DNA of 64,000 nt from an uncultured bacterium (GTDB lineage: Bacteria; Cyanobacteriota; Vampirovibrionia; Gastranaerophilales; Gastranaerophilaceae), in contig CADCKD010000002.1 in the NCBI GenBank assembly GCA_902801985.1, positions 62,001-126,000 on the forward strand. The letters run 5' to 3'. Position 1 is the first letter of the stretch. Every line of letters begins with the position of its first letter. Of the stretch, positions 43,015-52,317 are shown one piece after another. The notes under the pieces are model-generated. The model saw only the letters and a list, made by a program, of their open reading frames with translations, did no database searches and had not been told where the DNA came from. The position numbers and the translations under genes were made by a program.

Positions 43015-44052
43015 CTATTTTATTTCTTTAATCCATCCGTCTGGAGCGTCAATCTTGCCATACTGAATTCCGGTTAAAGTATCATATAATTTTTTAGTTA
43101 TCTCACCAGGAGCCTCCATGCCTGACGGGAAGCAAATTTCTCTGCCATGGTCAACAATTTTTCCAACAGGAGAGATGACCGCAGCCGTTCCGCAAAGTCC
43201 GCATTCGGCAAAATCATCAAGTTCTTTTAAATAAACTTCTCTTTCTTCTACTTCCAATCCCAAATACTCTTTTGCTACATACATCAAAGATCTGCGTGTA
43301 ATTGAAGGTAAAATACTCGGAGATTTTGGAGTGACAACCTTATGATCTTTTGTTATAAATATAAAGTTCGCACCACCCGTTTCTTCAACTTTTGTTCTTG
43401 TTTGAGGATCAAGATATAAGTTTTCTGCATAGCCTTCCTTATGAGCTGTAACACCAGCATGAAGGCTCATTGCATAATTAAGTCCGGCTTTAATATGCCC
43501 TGTACCATGCGGTGCAGCCCTATCAAAATCGCTTACTTTTAAGGCAATGGGTTTTGAACCTCCCTTGAAATATGGTCCAACAGGAGATACGAAAACTCTA
43601 AACATAAAGTCTTGAGCAGGTTTTACTCCCATTACAGGAGAATAACCAAACAAATATGGTCTTATATACAGACTTGCACCTGTTCCGTATGGCGGAACAT
43701 ATTTCAAATTAGCTTTAACTGTTTTGATAACAGCGTCAACAAATTTATCTTCAGGATATGGCTGCATTTCAAGTCTTAATGCTGTATCATGCATTCTTTG
43801 TGCATTCAAATCAGGACGAAAAATAACAACCCTGCCATCAGCTGTTTCATAAGCTTTCATTCCCTCAAAACAAGTTTGGGCATACTGAAGAACACATGCA
43901 CATTCATTCATTGTTATATTTTCATCATCAGTTAGAATTCCTTCGTCCCACTGACCATCTTGAAACATTGAAACAAATCTTTTATCTGTCTTGAAATAAC
44001 CAAAACCTAAATTTGCCCAATCTATATTTGCTTTTTCCATTGTCATTACCAT
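43015..44052 (-). CDS. ilvE: Branched-chain amino-acid aminotransferase
   Basis: A 345-residue PLP enzyme of fold type IV (class II ilvE type): LQYAQTCFEGMKAY, YIRPYLFGYSPVMGV, GHIKAGLNYAMSL with the PLP-binding Lys region, VEETGGANFIFI and GTAAVISPVG. It makes or degrades Leu, Ile and Val. AGGGAGTCAAA before the ATG at 44052 supports this start. dnaN lies 30 bp upstream on the same strand. A terminator follows. Confidence 0.95.
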   Translation of the reverse strand: MVMTMEKANIDWANLGFGYFKTDKRFVSMFQDGQWDEGILTDDENITMNECACVLQYAQTCFEGMKAYETADGRVVIFRPDLNAQRMHDTALRLEMQPYPEDKFVDAVIKTVKANLKYVPPYGTGASLYIRPYLFGYSPVMGVKPAQDFMFRVFVSPVGPYFKGGSKPIALKVSDFDRAAPHGTGHIKAGLNYAMSLHAGVTAHKEGYAENLYLDPQTRTKVEETGGANFIFITKDHKVVTPKSPSILPSITRRSLMYVAKEYLGLEVEEREVYLKELDDFAECGLCGTAAVISPVGKIVDHGREICFPSGMEAPGEITKKLYDTLTGIQYGKIDAPDGWIKEIK

Positions 44053-44082
44053 TTTGACTCCCTATATATTATCTTGAAAATT

Positions 44083-45204
44083 TTATCTTATCTGTACAGG
44101 CATAATCAAACAGATAAAATCATCCTCACTGTTTGGTTTTAATACAGTTGCAGATAACGGTGCATTCAAACCGATTACAACTTCGTCACTTTCAATAATT
44201 CTTAAAGCATCCAATACAAACTTGTAATTAAACGCTATTAAAAGTTCTTCATCTGTATATTCAATATCAATAGTATCTTCAGATTTTCCGGCTTCCGGAG
44301 TATCAGCTGTAAGAGTTAATTCATTATCGGCAAAATGCATTTTAACAATACTTGTCTTATCATTAACCATAACAGAAACTCTTTCTAATGCCGCAATTAA
44401 TTGAGATACATTTACCACCGCTTTTTTAGGACTTTCAGACGGAATTAATTGGTTATATCTTGGGAATTGACCTTCTAAAAGCCTTGAAATTACTAAAATC
44501 TTTTCTGATTTAAATATAATCGTTGATTTATCTTTGCAAATTTTTACAGCTTCTTCATCAATAAAGGAGCTCATCTTAAGTAATTCATTCAATGTTCTTG
44601 AAGGTATAATTAATTGAGTTTGTTCTTTTATGCCGCTGGTTAATTTTTCTCTAACTCTTGCCAGCCTGTTACCGTCTGTTGAAGCAATTTCAAGCATGCC
44701 ATCATTAAATTCACAAACAATACCTGACAAAAGGTTACTAACTTCGTAACTTGCAGCAGCGAAACCCGCTTGTTTGATACCTTTTAAGAACGGATTTAAT
44801 TCCACATCAAAACATTTTGATTCCTCAATTTCATAATTAAATACATCTTGAGGGAATTCTGATGCGGAAATCCCGATTATGTCAAATTTGGATTTTTGGC
44901 AGGTGATAGTAACATTTGTACTGCCTTCTTCTACTTCAATAGTTACCAAATCGTTTCCTAATTTTGAAACAATTTCATTCAATTTTTTAGCAGGAAGTGT
45001 AATTTTCCCTTGCTCTTGAACTTGTGCATCAACTTTTGTAATAACAGTTAACACTAAATCTGTTGCAGATAAACGAATTTGATTATTTTCTAATGTTTCA
45101 ATCAAAATATTGTATAACACAGGCTGAACAGCTTTTTGAGATGTAGCTCTTTCAACAATTCTTATACCGTTTAATAAATCCTCTTTTCCTATAATAAATT
45201 TCAT
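44083..45204 (-). CDS. dnaN: DNA polymerase III beta sliding clamp
   Basis: A 373-residue clamp with the three repeated domains: MKFIIGKEDLLNGI start, PSRTLNELLKM, RLLEGQFPRYNQLIPSE and a C-terminal CLIMPVQIR, typical of MPMR-like clamp termini. It tethers polymerase III to DNA. AAGGAGTAGGGT before the ATG. It is not beside dnaA or recF here, which is unusual for many phyla but common in cyanobacteria-related groups. Confidence 0.96.
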   Translation of the reverse strand: MKFIIGKEDLLNGIRIVERATSQKAVQPVLYNILIETLENNQIRLSATDLVLTVITKVDAQVQEQGKITLPAKKLNEIVSKLGNDLVTIEVEEGSTNVTITCQKSKFDIIGISASEFPQDVFNYEIEESKCFDVELNPFLKGIKQAGFAAASYEVSNLLSGIVCEFNDGMLEIASTDGNRLARVREKLTSGIKEQTQLIIPSRTLNELLKMSSFIDEEAVKICKDKSTIIFKSEKILVISRLLEGQFPRYNQLIPSESPKKAVVNVSQLIAALERVSVMVNDKTSIVKMHFADNELTLTADTPEAGKSEDTIDIEYTDEELLIAFNYKFVLDALRIIESDEVVIGLNAPLSATVLKPNSEDDFICLIMPVQIR

Positions 45205-45296
45205 ACCCTACTCCTTAAGTTATTTGAATTATAGTACAAACATAGCAAAAAAGATAGAAAAATTGTAAAAATACATGTTTATAATAAAATTGTTAT

Positions 45297-46748
45297 ATGA
45301 ATTTAGATAGCCGAATTGATAGTTTACTATCTCCTATTGCAAACAAAATTTCAGCAGTAATATTTTCACACGTCACAATAAATGGAGTCCGTGTAGAGTT
45401 TTTGATTGCATTACTAATAATCGCGGCATTATTTTTTACTATAAGAACAAGGTTTATCGGATTTTGGGGATTTAAACACGCACTGGATTTATTAACTCAA
45501 AAATACAAACACCAAGATGCTATAAAAAAGAAAAAGAAAGGTGAGGTTTCATCCTTTCAAGCTCTTACTGCGACAATTTCAGCTTCTGCAGGAATGGGAA
45601 ATATCGTAGGTTCTGCATTAGCAGTTTCAATCGGCGGACCCGGAGTAATTTTTTGGATGATTATTGCCGGAATTTTTTCTATGGCATTAAAATTTTCTGA
45701 AGTGTTATTGGGAATTAAATTCAGACAAATTAATCCTGACGGTTCATCATCAGGCGGTCCGATGTACTACATAATAAACGGATTAAAAGCACCTTGGATT
45801 AAGCCATATACTCCATACCTTGCAAATATTTATGCTGTATGCTGTTTGTTTGCAATGATTGGAGGTTGGAATTTGTTCCAAATAAACGCAATAACAACTC
45901 AAATAACCAATGTGACAGGACTTTTTAACGGCCAAAGATGGTTATTTGGTTTAATTGTTGCTACAATTACATACATTACAGTTATTGGCGGAATAAAAGC
46001 TATCGGAAAATTTACATCAAAAGTTACACCTGTAATGTGCAGTTTATACGTATTTTCGGCATTTATTATTTGTTTATTAAATATCCATAACGTTCCTCAT
46101 ACTATCGAAATTATTATTCGCGAAGCATTTAAACCGCAAGCCCTTGTTGGCGGAGGAGTTTTTGGCTGCATGCTATGGGGATTTAGGCGCGCAATGTTTG
46201 CGAACGAAGCCGGACTTGGCACAGCACCTATTGCTTTTTCTGCTGTTAAAACAAGCAAGCCCGTTGCTCAAGCATTTATTGCAATGCTTCAACCTTTTGT
46301 AGATACCGTAATTGTTGGAGCTTCAACCGCTTTTATAATTGTTGTAACCGGAGCATATAAAGACTTTTTAGGCCATGCAGCCGGAATTGAATTGACTTCT
46401 CATGCGTTTGAAACAGTTTGTCCGTTTTTCCCGATATTATTAACAATTATGGCTGCATTTTTCGTACTTTCTACAATGTTATGCGGTTCATATTACGGAG
46501 TAAAAAGCTGGACTTTTCTGTTTGGAGAATCAACTCTTAAAACAAGAACTTTCCAAGTTATTTATTGTATATTCATTGTAATAGGTTCTGCAATGAATTT
46601 AAAAAGTGTAGTAAATCTATCTGATGCTTTTACTTTATTTCTTGCGGTACCAAACTTGTTTGCAGTATTCCTATTATCAGGTATTATAATGAAAGAACTA
46701 AAAAGATATTGTAGAAGATACGAAATCGGATTTTTTAAAGAAAAATAG
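45297..46748 (+). CDS. Sodium:alanine symporter (AGCS family)
   Basis: A 483-residue transporter with about 10-11 helices. Signature blocks are ALTATISASAGMGNIVGSALA, GGPGVIFWM, SSGGPMYYI and RAMFANEAGLGTAPIAFSA. It imports alanine or glycine with Na+ or H+. No ribosome site is visible; TATAAT at 45280-45285 is 11 nt before the ATG, so a very short leader is likely. It is divergent from dnaN. Confidence 0.93.
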   Translation: MNLDSRIDSLLSPIANKISAVIFSHVTINGVRVEFLIALLIIAALFFTIRTRFIGFWGFKHALDLLTQKYKHQDAIKKKKKGEVSSFQALTATISASAGMGNIVGSALAVSIGGPGVIFWMIIAGIFSMALKFSEVLLGIKFRQINPDGSSSGGPMYYIINGLKAPWIKPYTPYLANIYAVCCLFAMIGGWNLFQINAITTQITNVTGLFNGQRWLFGLIVATITYITVIGGIKAIGKFTSKVTPVMCSLYVFSAFIICLLNIHNVPHTIEIIIREAFKPQALVGGGVFGCMLWGFRRAMFANEAGLGTAPIAFSAVKTSKPVAQAFIAMLQPFVDTVIVGASTAFIIVVTGAYKDFLGHAAGIELTSHAFETVCPFFPILLTIMAAFFVLSTMLCGSYYGVKSWTFLFGESTLKTRTFQVIYCIFIVIGSAMNLKSVVNLSDAFTLFLAVPNLFAVFLLSGIIMKELKRYCRRYEIGFFKEK

Positions 46749-46832
46749 TCCCCTTAATGGATAGACAGGGGTAAATATTTTAATCATAATGTATAGATAG
46801 ACTGGTAAAATTATTAGAAAGAGGAGAGATAA

Positions 46833-47471
46833 ATGATTAAAAAAGGATGTCTTGATATCGTTCAAGAGAAATGTAATAGTTGCCACGACTGCGTTTTAGG
46901 AAATTGCAGAAAAAATGTAGTGTTTTCTGACGGAAATCCTGAAAGCGCAAAAGTGATGTTTATAACAGATGTTCCAAATGAACTTGAAGATGAAGCAGGA
47001 AAACCATTCGTCGGAAAATGCGGCGATCTTTTCAATACATTTTTAAAAGATGCAGGAATTTCAAGAGAACATGATGTATATATAACAAATACCGTAAAAT
47101 GCAGACCTCCTGAAAATAGAGTTCCGACTGAAATTGAAAAAGCTTTATGCCACAAATTCTTGTCTGCACAAATTGATATTATGAATCCAAAAGCTATTGT
47201 TTTCTGCGGAACAACTGCTCTAAAATCATTCCGTGATGAAAAGAAAATGCAAATTTCTAAAATCAGAGGGCAATGGTTTGATTTAACAATAAATGGTGTA
47301 ACATACAAAGCTATGGCAGTTTATCACCCATCATATCTTATGAGAAACCGCTCAACAGAAGAAGGTTCTCCAAGATATCTTATGGCTCAGGATTTGAGAG
47401 AAATTAAAAATACTGTTATTGGCGAAAACTCTAACCCATTTAGCAATGAATTAGTTGCCATGACTGTATAG
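46833..47471 (+). CDS. Family 4-like uracil-DNA glycosylase with altered motif 1
   Basis: A 212-residue protein with N-terminal cysteines CNSCHDCVLGNC, KPFVGKCGDLFNTFLKDAG, NTVKCRPPENR and the HPSYLMRN motif, all typical of 4Fe-4S family 4 UDGs. The usual GExPGxxED motif 1 is here TDVPNELED: the Glu and Gly of GEAPG are replaced while ED is kept. Either specificity differs or activity is reduced. GAAAGAGGAGAGATAA precedes the ATG. A bidirectional terminator follows. Confidence 0.85.
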   Translation: MIKKGCLDIVQEKCNSCHDCVLGNCRKNVVFSDGNPESAKVMFITDVPNELEDEAGKPFVGKCGDLFNTFLKDAGISREHDVYITNTVKCRPPENRVPTEIEKALCHKFLSAQIDIMNPKAIVFCGTTALKSFRDEKKMQISKIRGQWFDLTINGVTYKAMAVYHPSYLMRNRSTEEGSPRYLMAQDLREIKNTVIGENSNPFSNELVAMTV

Positions 47472-47530
47472 TTGTATTTAATGTTTTTTGATATATAAAA
47501 GATCATAACTAAGTTCAAGATAGCAGAAAA

Positions 47531-47569
47531 TACAAAAAGACCGTTAATATTATCAACGGTCTTTTTGTA
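47531..47569. terminator. Bidirectional terminator
   Basis: 15-bp arms TACAAAAAGACCGTT and AACGGTCTTTTTGTA around a 9-nt loop, between the convergent UDG gene and the 47592 gene. Confidence 0.85.
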
Positions 47570-47591
47570 TATTTAACTTAAGATGTAAAAA

Positions 47592-48713
47592 TTAGTGATT
47601 AGCAGCTTCTGCATCATCTCTTCTTCTTACATATAAGTTTTTCAATGTTTCATCGTCTACTGCAGATACGTGAACATCAACTAAATGATCTTCTGTATCA
47701 TAACGACCAATTAAGTTTTTAAACAATACTGAGCTTGTTTGTAAATAACCTTTAGAAGCAGTACCATCTTCAACAAAATTGCCATCTTCGCCTCTTGAGT
47801 ATACTCTGATAACATTGTTGTTTGCATCTGTTTGACAGAAGAATTGTTTTTCTCTTGTGCAATCTAAAATATCTGCATCCATACGGTTTGAAGGGTTGCT
47901 ATACATTTCAACAAAGAAACCTTTTGGAGAATTTACAACTTTTCCATCAGCTGTTTTTAATGAGAATGGAGAAGAAGGTATTCTAAATACTGTTTTACCA
48001 TAGCTTAAATGTCTTCCTTTATAATCTTGAATTTCAGTATTATAAATTAGATTGTATTTAGATGAATTTAATACATCCATATCACCGATTTCACGGTTGT
48101 TGTATTCCCATTCACGAGTTCCTACATAGTGGATAATGTTGCGGTTTGAATTACCGTTGAAAATGTTTGCTCCTGCAGTACCATCAATATCCCAGCTATG
48201 AAGATTTTTCATTAATGTATCCAAAGGAATAGGTCTTACGTAGTTGTCTTTCCATTGAATAATTGTATCGTGAGTAACATGGTAACTACCGGTATCAACA
48301 TAAACTGTATCGAATTTTGTTCTATCGATATAGACAGTATCTCTAATTGTATCACCTTTACCGCCACAGCCGTGACCATTTGTTATAACAGTAACATTTG
48401 TAGTATCACTTGCATTAGCTTCTGCATAAGCATATGAAGGTTCTTCTGTACAAGCATTTAAGCCTACAAGAGCACCTAATGCGGCAGGAGTAAGAGCTAT
48501 AATCATAGCACCTTTTCTTAAACCATTTACTGATTTGTGGTCATCATCTTTTTTAGAACCGAAATAAACTGATTTCTTTTCTTCAGAAGTTTCCGGTTGT
48601 GGAGCCGGAGCCGGTTGTGGAGCCGGAGCCGGTTGTGGAGCCGGTTGTGGTGTATCATTCATCACTCTGCGTGGTTGGCAGCATGAAAAACTACTAATTG
48701 AATTAACTTGCAT
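47592..48713 (-). CDS. FxG-leader hypothetical with Pro-Ala-Pro-Gln linker
   Basis: A 373-residue protein. Leader MQVNSISSFSC is followed by a 5-6 fold PAPQ repeat, then KKSVYFGSKK (an F-G-S block like the other leaders). A hydrophobic helix with a lipobox-like end lies at about 68-87 (GALVGLNAC). Beyond it is a Thr/Asp-rich extracellular-looking domain containing DTIRDTVYIDRT-type repeats (DT-DTVY periodicity, about 118-150). The type is unknown: surface-exposed or envelope lipoprotein. AGGAGGCAAATATATT precedes the ATG. Confidence 0.65.
   Translation of the reverse strand: MQVNSISSFSCCQPRRVMNDTPQPAPQPAPAPQPAPAPQPETSEEKKSVYFGSKKDDDHKSVNGLRKGAMIIALTPAALGALVGLNACTEEPSYAYAEANASDTTNVTVITNGHGCGGKGDTIRDTVYIDRTKFDTVYVDTGSYHVTHDTIIQWKDNYVRPIPLDTLMKNLHSWDIDGTAGANIFNGNSNRNIIHYVGTREWEYNNREIGDMDVLNSSKYNLIYNTEIQDYKGRHLSYGKTVFRIPSSPFSLKTADGKVVNSPKGFFVEMYSNPSNRMDADILDCTREKQFFCQTDANNNVIRVYSRGEDGNFVEDGTASKGYLQTSSVLFKNLIGRYDTEDHLVDVHVSAVDDETLKNLYVRRRDDAEAANH
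48602..48655 (-). repeat. In-frame tandem repeat coding PAPQ
   Basis: GGAGCCGGAGCCGGTTGT units repeat inside the 47592 gene and encode alternating Pro-Ala-Pro-Gln. It is a slippage-prone low-complexity linker. Confidence 0.7.
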
Positions 48714-48868
48714 AATATATTTGCCTCCTATTTTTCTATATGCATACTTTAAAACAGAACATAAAATAACTTGCTAGTATTTTATCCCTATTAAAAAAGA
48801 ATAAAACAAAAATCAAGCTATGTCTAGCATTTAGGGGCAAATCAGCCTTAATATATCTTAATATATAT

Positions 48869-49888
48869 CTATTGTTGAGCCAATTTTTCTCTTACTAATG
48901 CCTCAATTTGAGCAAGTATATCTGGGTTTTCTTCCAAATATTCTTTGGCTTTTTCTCTTCCTTGACCAAGTTTTTCATCATTAAAGCTAAACCATGCTCC
49001 TGCCTTATTTACAATATTAAAGTTAACGGCTACATCTAAAATATTACCTATTTTAGAAATACCTTTACCAAAAATAATATCAAATTCCGCAGATCTAAAT
49101 GGAGGAGCAACTTTATTTTTCAAAACTCTAACTCTTACATGGATACCAACTTCACCATCATCCCCTTTAAGAGTTTCAGTTTTTCTGATTTCCATACGAA
49201 CTGAAGAATAATATTTTAAAGCATTACCGCCTGTTGTTGTTTCAGGGTTGCCGTACATGACACCAATTTTCATACGTAATTGGTTAATAAATATAACAGT
49301 AGTACTGGTTTTACCGATAATACCGGTCAATTTTCTCAATGCCTTTGACATCAAACGCGCCTGCAAACCCATTTGTTGATCTTCCATAGAGCCCTCAATC
49401 TCAGCCTTTGGAACCAAAGCAGCAACGGAGTCAACAACAACGATATCAACCGCTCCGGAACGAACGAGTTCTTCTGTAATATCAAGTGCCTGTTCTCCTG
49501 TATCAGGTTGTGAAATAAGCAAATTATCAACATCTACGCCTAAATTTCTTGCATATTCAGGGTCAAGAGCATGTTCCGCATCCACATAGGCGGCAATTCC
49601 GCCTTTTTTCTGGCATTCTGCAACAATATGTTGTGCAAGAGTAGTTTTACCTGAAGATTCAGGACCATAAACCTCAATAATACGTCCGCGTGGTATGCCG
49701 CCAATACCCAATGCAATATCCAAAGACAAAGCTCCGGTTGGAATAGCATCAACACTAACTGTTGCCTTTTCGCCCAATTTCATTATTGAACCTTTACCAA
49801 AATCTTTTTCAATTTTTTCTATTGCAAGTTTTAGCGCTTTATTTCTTTCTTCACTTATATTTACTACCGGTGCTTCTTTTGTTGCCAT
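48869..49888 (-). CDS. recA: Recombinase RecA
   Basis: A 339-residue RecA: Walker [69 protein letters not shown] and a short C-terminus. It promotes homologous recombination and SOS co-protease activity. The ATG at 49888 follows AAAGAGGATATAAAA; a TTG at 49906 adds six residues upstream but hides the ribosome site. No SOS-box palindrome is obvious upstream. Confidence 0.97.
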   Translation of the reverse strand: MATKEAPVVNISEERNKALKLAIEKIEKDFGKGSIMKLGEKATVSVDAIPTGALSLDIALGIGGIPRGRIIEVYGPESSGKTTLAQHIVAECQKKGGIAAYVDAEHALDPEYARNLGVDVDNLLISQPDTGEQALDITEELVRSGAVDIVVVDSVAALVPKAEIEGSMEDQQMGLQARLMSKALRKLTGIIGKTSTTVIFINQLRMKIGVMYGNPETTTGGNALKYYSSVRMEIRKTETLKGDDGEVGIHVRVRVLKNKVAPPFRSAEFDIIFGKGISKIGNILDVAVNFNIVNKAGAWFSFNDEKLGQGREKAKEYLEENPDILAQIEALVREKLAQQ

Positions 49889-50057
49889 TTTTATATCCTC
49901 TTTCAATTTTATATTACACTTTCACATAAAATAAGGAGACTCTTCGGGATAAATTCCAAGAATGCTCTGCGAAGAATCTCTTTATTATACAAAATTATAC
50001 ATCCTACACTTTTAATGCCTTAAAGCAACACACTCTAAAGTATAGATATATTTACCC

Positions 50058-50588
50058 CTACTCCCAAACGTATACTTCTTTTTTCTTATAGAAACCTAAA
50101 CCAACAGGTCTGTAGCTGTTTAGTTCATTTTTCAATTGGTATACTTCTTTATTCAAGTCAACAATCTTTTGTTTCAAAGTTTCGTTATCTGTTTTGCAGC
50201 GAATTAATTCAACTACAACATCGTCCATTCCTTCAAGTTTTTCATCAATAACTTTAGAAATTCTGTCACTTAACTTTGTTTCTAAATCTTGTAATGAAGT
50301 CAAAATATTTCTAATAGCAGCTTCGTTGCCTTTCAAAGCAGCGCCGGAGCTAACAGTAGCAGGCACATTAGATGTAATCGGGTTTGAGACAACTCCATTT
50401 ACTTTTGCCTGTACTTTTCTCAAATTTTTCACTTCATCATATGAAAAATAAGTATGTCCTTTTTCATTTTTTCTTGGTCTTATATCGGCCTTTTTACATA
50501 ATTCAACAATCTCTTTGTTGTCTGTTCTCAAGATGGTTCTTACTTCTTGAGGTGTTAAAGTTCTCTCTTTCAAATTGTCTTGTATCAT
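50058..50588 (-). CDS. MerR-like DNA-binding protein with coiled coil
   Basis: A 176-residue protein. Residues of about 9-60 (RTLTPQEVRTILRTDNKEIVELCKK then RPRKNEKGHTYFSYDEVKNL) form a MerR/excisionase-type HTH. Residues 90-165 are two coiled-coil stretches (LQDLETKLSDRISKVIDEKLEG; LKQKIVDLNKEVYQLKNEL). Architecture suggests a nucleoid or segregation-type regulator (RacA- or DivIVA-like), but no name is warranted. AAGGGATAAATGGA precedes the ATG. It lies upstream of recA with a hairpin-containing 170-bp gap. Confidence 0.6.
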   Translation of the reverse strand: MIQDNLKERTLTPQEVRTILRTDNKEIVELCKKADIRPRKNEKGHTYFSYDEVKNLRKVQAKVNGVVSNPITSNVPATVSSGAALKGNEAAIRNILTSLQDLETKLSDRISKVIDEKLEGMDDVVVELIRCKTDNETLKQKIVDLNKEVYQLKNELNSYRPVGLGFYKKKEVYVWE

Positions 50589-50711
50589 TCCATTTATCCC
50601 TTAAATAAAAAACATTCCCACTTTCATTCTATAATATATTTTTTTAATAGACAAATACTTTTTATGTATTCATGAAGAAATGTAAAGATGAATTTACGTC
50701 TAAAACTTTAA

Positions 50712-50738
50712 GCGCTTCAAATATTAAATTTGAAGCGC
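50712..50738 (-). terminator. Hairpin after the 50760 gene
   Basis: Perfect 11-bp arms GCGCTTCAAAT and ATTTGAAGCGC with a 5-nt loop. The minus-strand tail is TTAAAGTTTTAG. It lies 22 bp past the gene end. Confidence 0.6.
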
Positions 50739-50759
50739 CCGTAATTTTTATTCTTTATA

Positions 50760-51176
50760 TTATTTTGTATACGTTTTCATTTCTTTAATTGTATCATCAG
50801 CATCACTTGTAATTTGTATATTTTGTCCATCTTTATAATTTACAACATCTCTGCCGCCACCGGACACATCAACTTTTGCTCCGTCACAATTCCAAATGTT
50901 GTATAAATCATCATTTTTAGAACCTTCTATTGATAAACCCTGTATACCAAAGAAAGATGTCGTTTTTTTTGCTTCTTCAGGATGTAAAATATCGCGTATT
51001 CCTATTTTTGCACTTGCATTTGAATCTGCTTTTTGGTCAGGGAATGATAGTTTTGTTCCGTTTTGTAAGAATACACAATTTAACTTTTGTCCATCTTTAA
51101 CCTCTTGTGTAATTTTTTGAACATCGTTTTTTGAAAAAGTAACATTCCCGATATTTATTTTACCTGTTTGTTCCAT
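50760..51176 (-). CDS. Hypothetical protein (operon partner 2)
   Basis: A 138-residue protein starting MEQTGKINIGNVTFSKND. The second half has short beta-type repeats (SFFGIQGLSIEGSKNDDLY, GAKVDVSGGGRDVVNYKDGQ) resembling a small right-handed beta-helix or haemolysin-type repeat (GGxxD-like). No signal peptide. TAAGAAAGGAGTATAAA supports ATG 51176. It follows the 51199 gene by 22 bp, and both have nearly identical ribosome sites. Confidence 0.6.
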   Translation of the reverse strand: MEQTGKINIGNVTFSKNDVQKITQEVKDGQKLNCVFLQNGTKLSFPDQKADSNASAKIGIRDILHPEEAKKTTSFFGIQGLSIEGSKNDDLYNIWNCDGAKVDVSGGGRDVVNYKDGQNIQITSDADDTIKEMKTYTK

Positions 51177-51198
51177 TTTATACTCCTTTCTTAAAATT

Positions 51199-51798
51199 TT
51201 ATGTTCGGACTTCATATTGTTTATGACTGCTATTATCACGTGCGTCAGCGATTTTATCTCCGACAAAACTACCCTCACCTTTCCCTAAAACAAAATCTGC
51301 AAACATCAAATACGGCCCAAGTAAAACAGAACCAAAAGTACGCAAAAATCCTTTTTTAGGCGCATCCATACCAAATTGTTCTTTAAATGCATCTTTTGCG
51401 GCATTTTTCAATTCTTTTTTAGACATATCAGGGTTTTCAGCTTTTAATGATTCCATTTTCTTATTTAACCAAGCCTGTGAATTGTCATAAGAAATAAATC
51501 CTTTTTCACAGTATTGCGCACGGATATTCTCTTTTTCAGTTTTTAAAGCTTTTTTTAGTTCTTTACCTTTAAGTCCGCTTTCTTTCAATCTTTCTTCCGC
51601 TGCTTTGAAGTCTGCTTTCATTTCTTTGTTAAAATCTTTACCGCTTTTTGTCTCTTTTTCCGCTGCAGGTTTGCCTCTTAATGCTTCTCCAATATCTATT
51701 TTAGGGGCTTGAATTTCAACTTTTGCAGCACCTGCAGCACCTGAAGATTGAGCAATACTTGCAGTAAGCTTTGGATTAACACCACTTAAATTTTCCAT
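51199..51798 (-). CDS. Hypothetical Lys/Ala-rich protein (operon partner 1)
   Basis: A 199-residue protein: MENLSGVNPKLTASIA, a Gly/Ala stretch, then a strongly charged helical region (KDFNKEMKADFKAAEERLKE) to about residue 150, and a hydrophobic segment (FLRTFGSVLLGPYLMFADFVLG) near 155-180. AAAGGAGTATAAAA before ATG 51798 fixes the start, which leaves out an upstream in-frame extension. It could be a secreted or membrane-inserting effector-like protein; no family is recognised. Confidence 0.6.
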   Translation of the reverse strand: MENLSGVNPKLTASIAQSSGAAGAAKVEIQAPKIDIGEALRGKPAAEKETKSGKDFNKEMKADFKAAEERLKESGLKGKELKKALKTEKENIRAQYCEKGFISYDNSQAWLNKKMESLKAENPDMSKKELKNAAKDAFKEQFGMDAPKKGFLRTFGSVLLGPYLMFADFVLGKGEGSFVGDKIADARDNSSHKQYEVRT

Positions 51799-51998
51799 TT
51801 TTATACTCCTTTCAATAGAAAACAAGCACTCACTCAATTAATAATAGTTGATAACAAGTATATACATGTTAACGGTATTTTTTTAGAAAAATTTACTTAA
51901 AAATATAAAATCTTTACATTTTTTAACAGTTATTGACATATAAAAGATAGTTATCAGTAATTAGAAATTTGTTAATACAAAAACTATAATGGTTAAGT

Positions 51999-52223
51999 AT
52001 GGACAAAAATTTTGAGCTTGAAAAACGTTTTGGCGCTAAGTTAGCTTATATAAGAAAATCAAAAAAGCTATCTCAGATGAAACTCGCAGAAATTGTAGAT
52101 ATGAATTTTAATTATATCGGACAAATTGAGAGAGGGGAAGCTAATGTAACTATTAAAACCATGCGAATTTTAGCTAATGCTCTTGATATTGAATTAAGAG
52201 AATTATTTGATTTTTCTTTTTAG
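51999..52223 (+). CDS. XRE-family HTH regulator
   Basis: A 74-residue single-domain Cro/C1-type regulator: RFGAKLAYIRKSKKLSQMKLAEI, recognition helix MNFNYIGQIERGEANVT, then TMRILANALDIELRELF. No sensor domain. There is no ribosome site; TATAAT (51985-51990) lies 8 nt before the ATG, so the transcript may be nearly leaderless. It is divergent from the 51798 operon, a candidate target. Confidence 0.85.
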   Translation: MDKNFELEKRFGAKLAYIRKSKKLSQMKLAEIVDMNFNYIGQIERGEANVTIKTMRILANALDIELRELFDFSF

Positions 52224-52317
52224 AATTTTATTTTATTTATATTTTGTCAATTATAAGAATGATTTAATATTTCATTATTTGGGGTAGAATAATGAAAAGA
52301 GAAATGCGAGGAATGAT

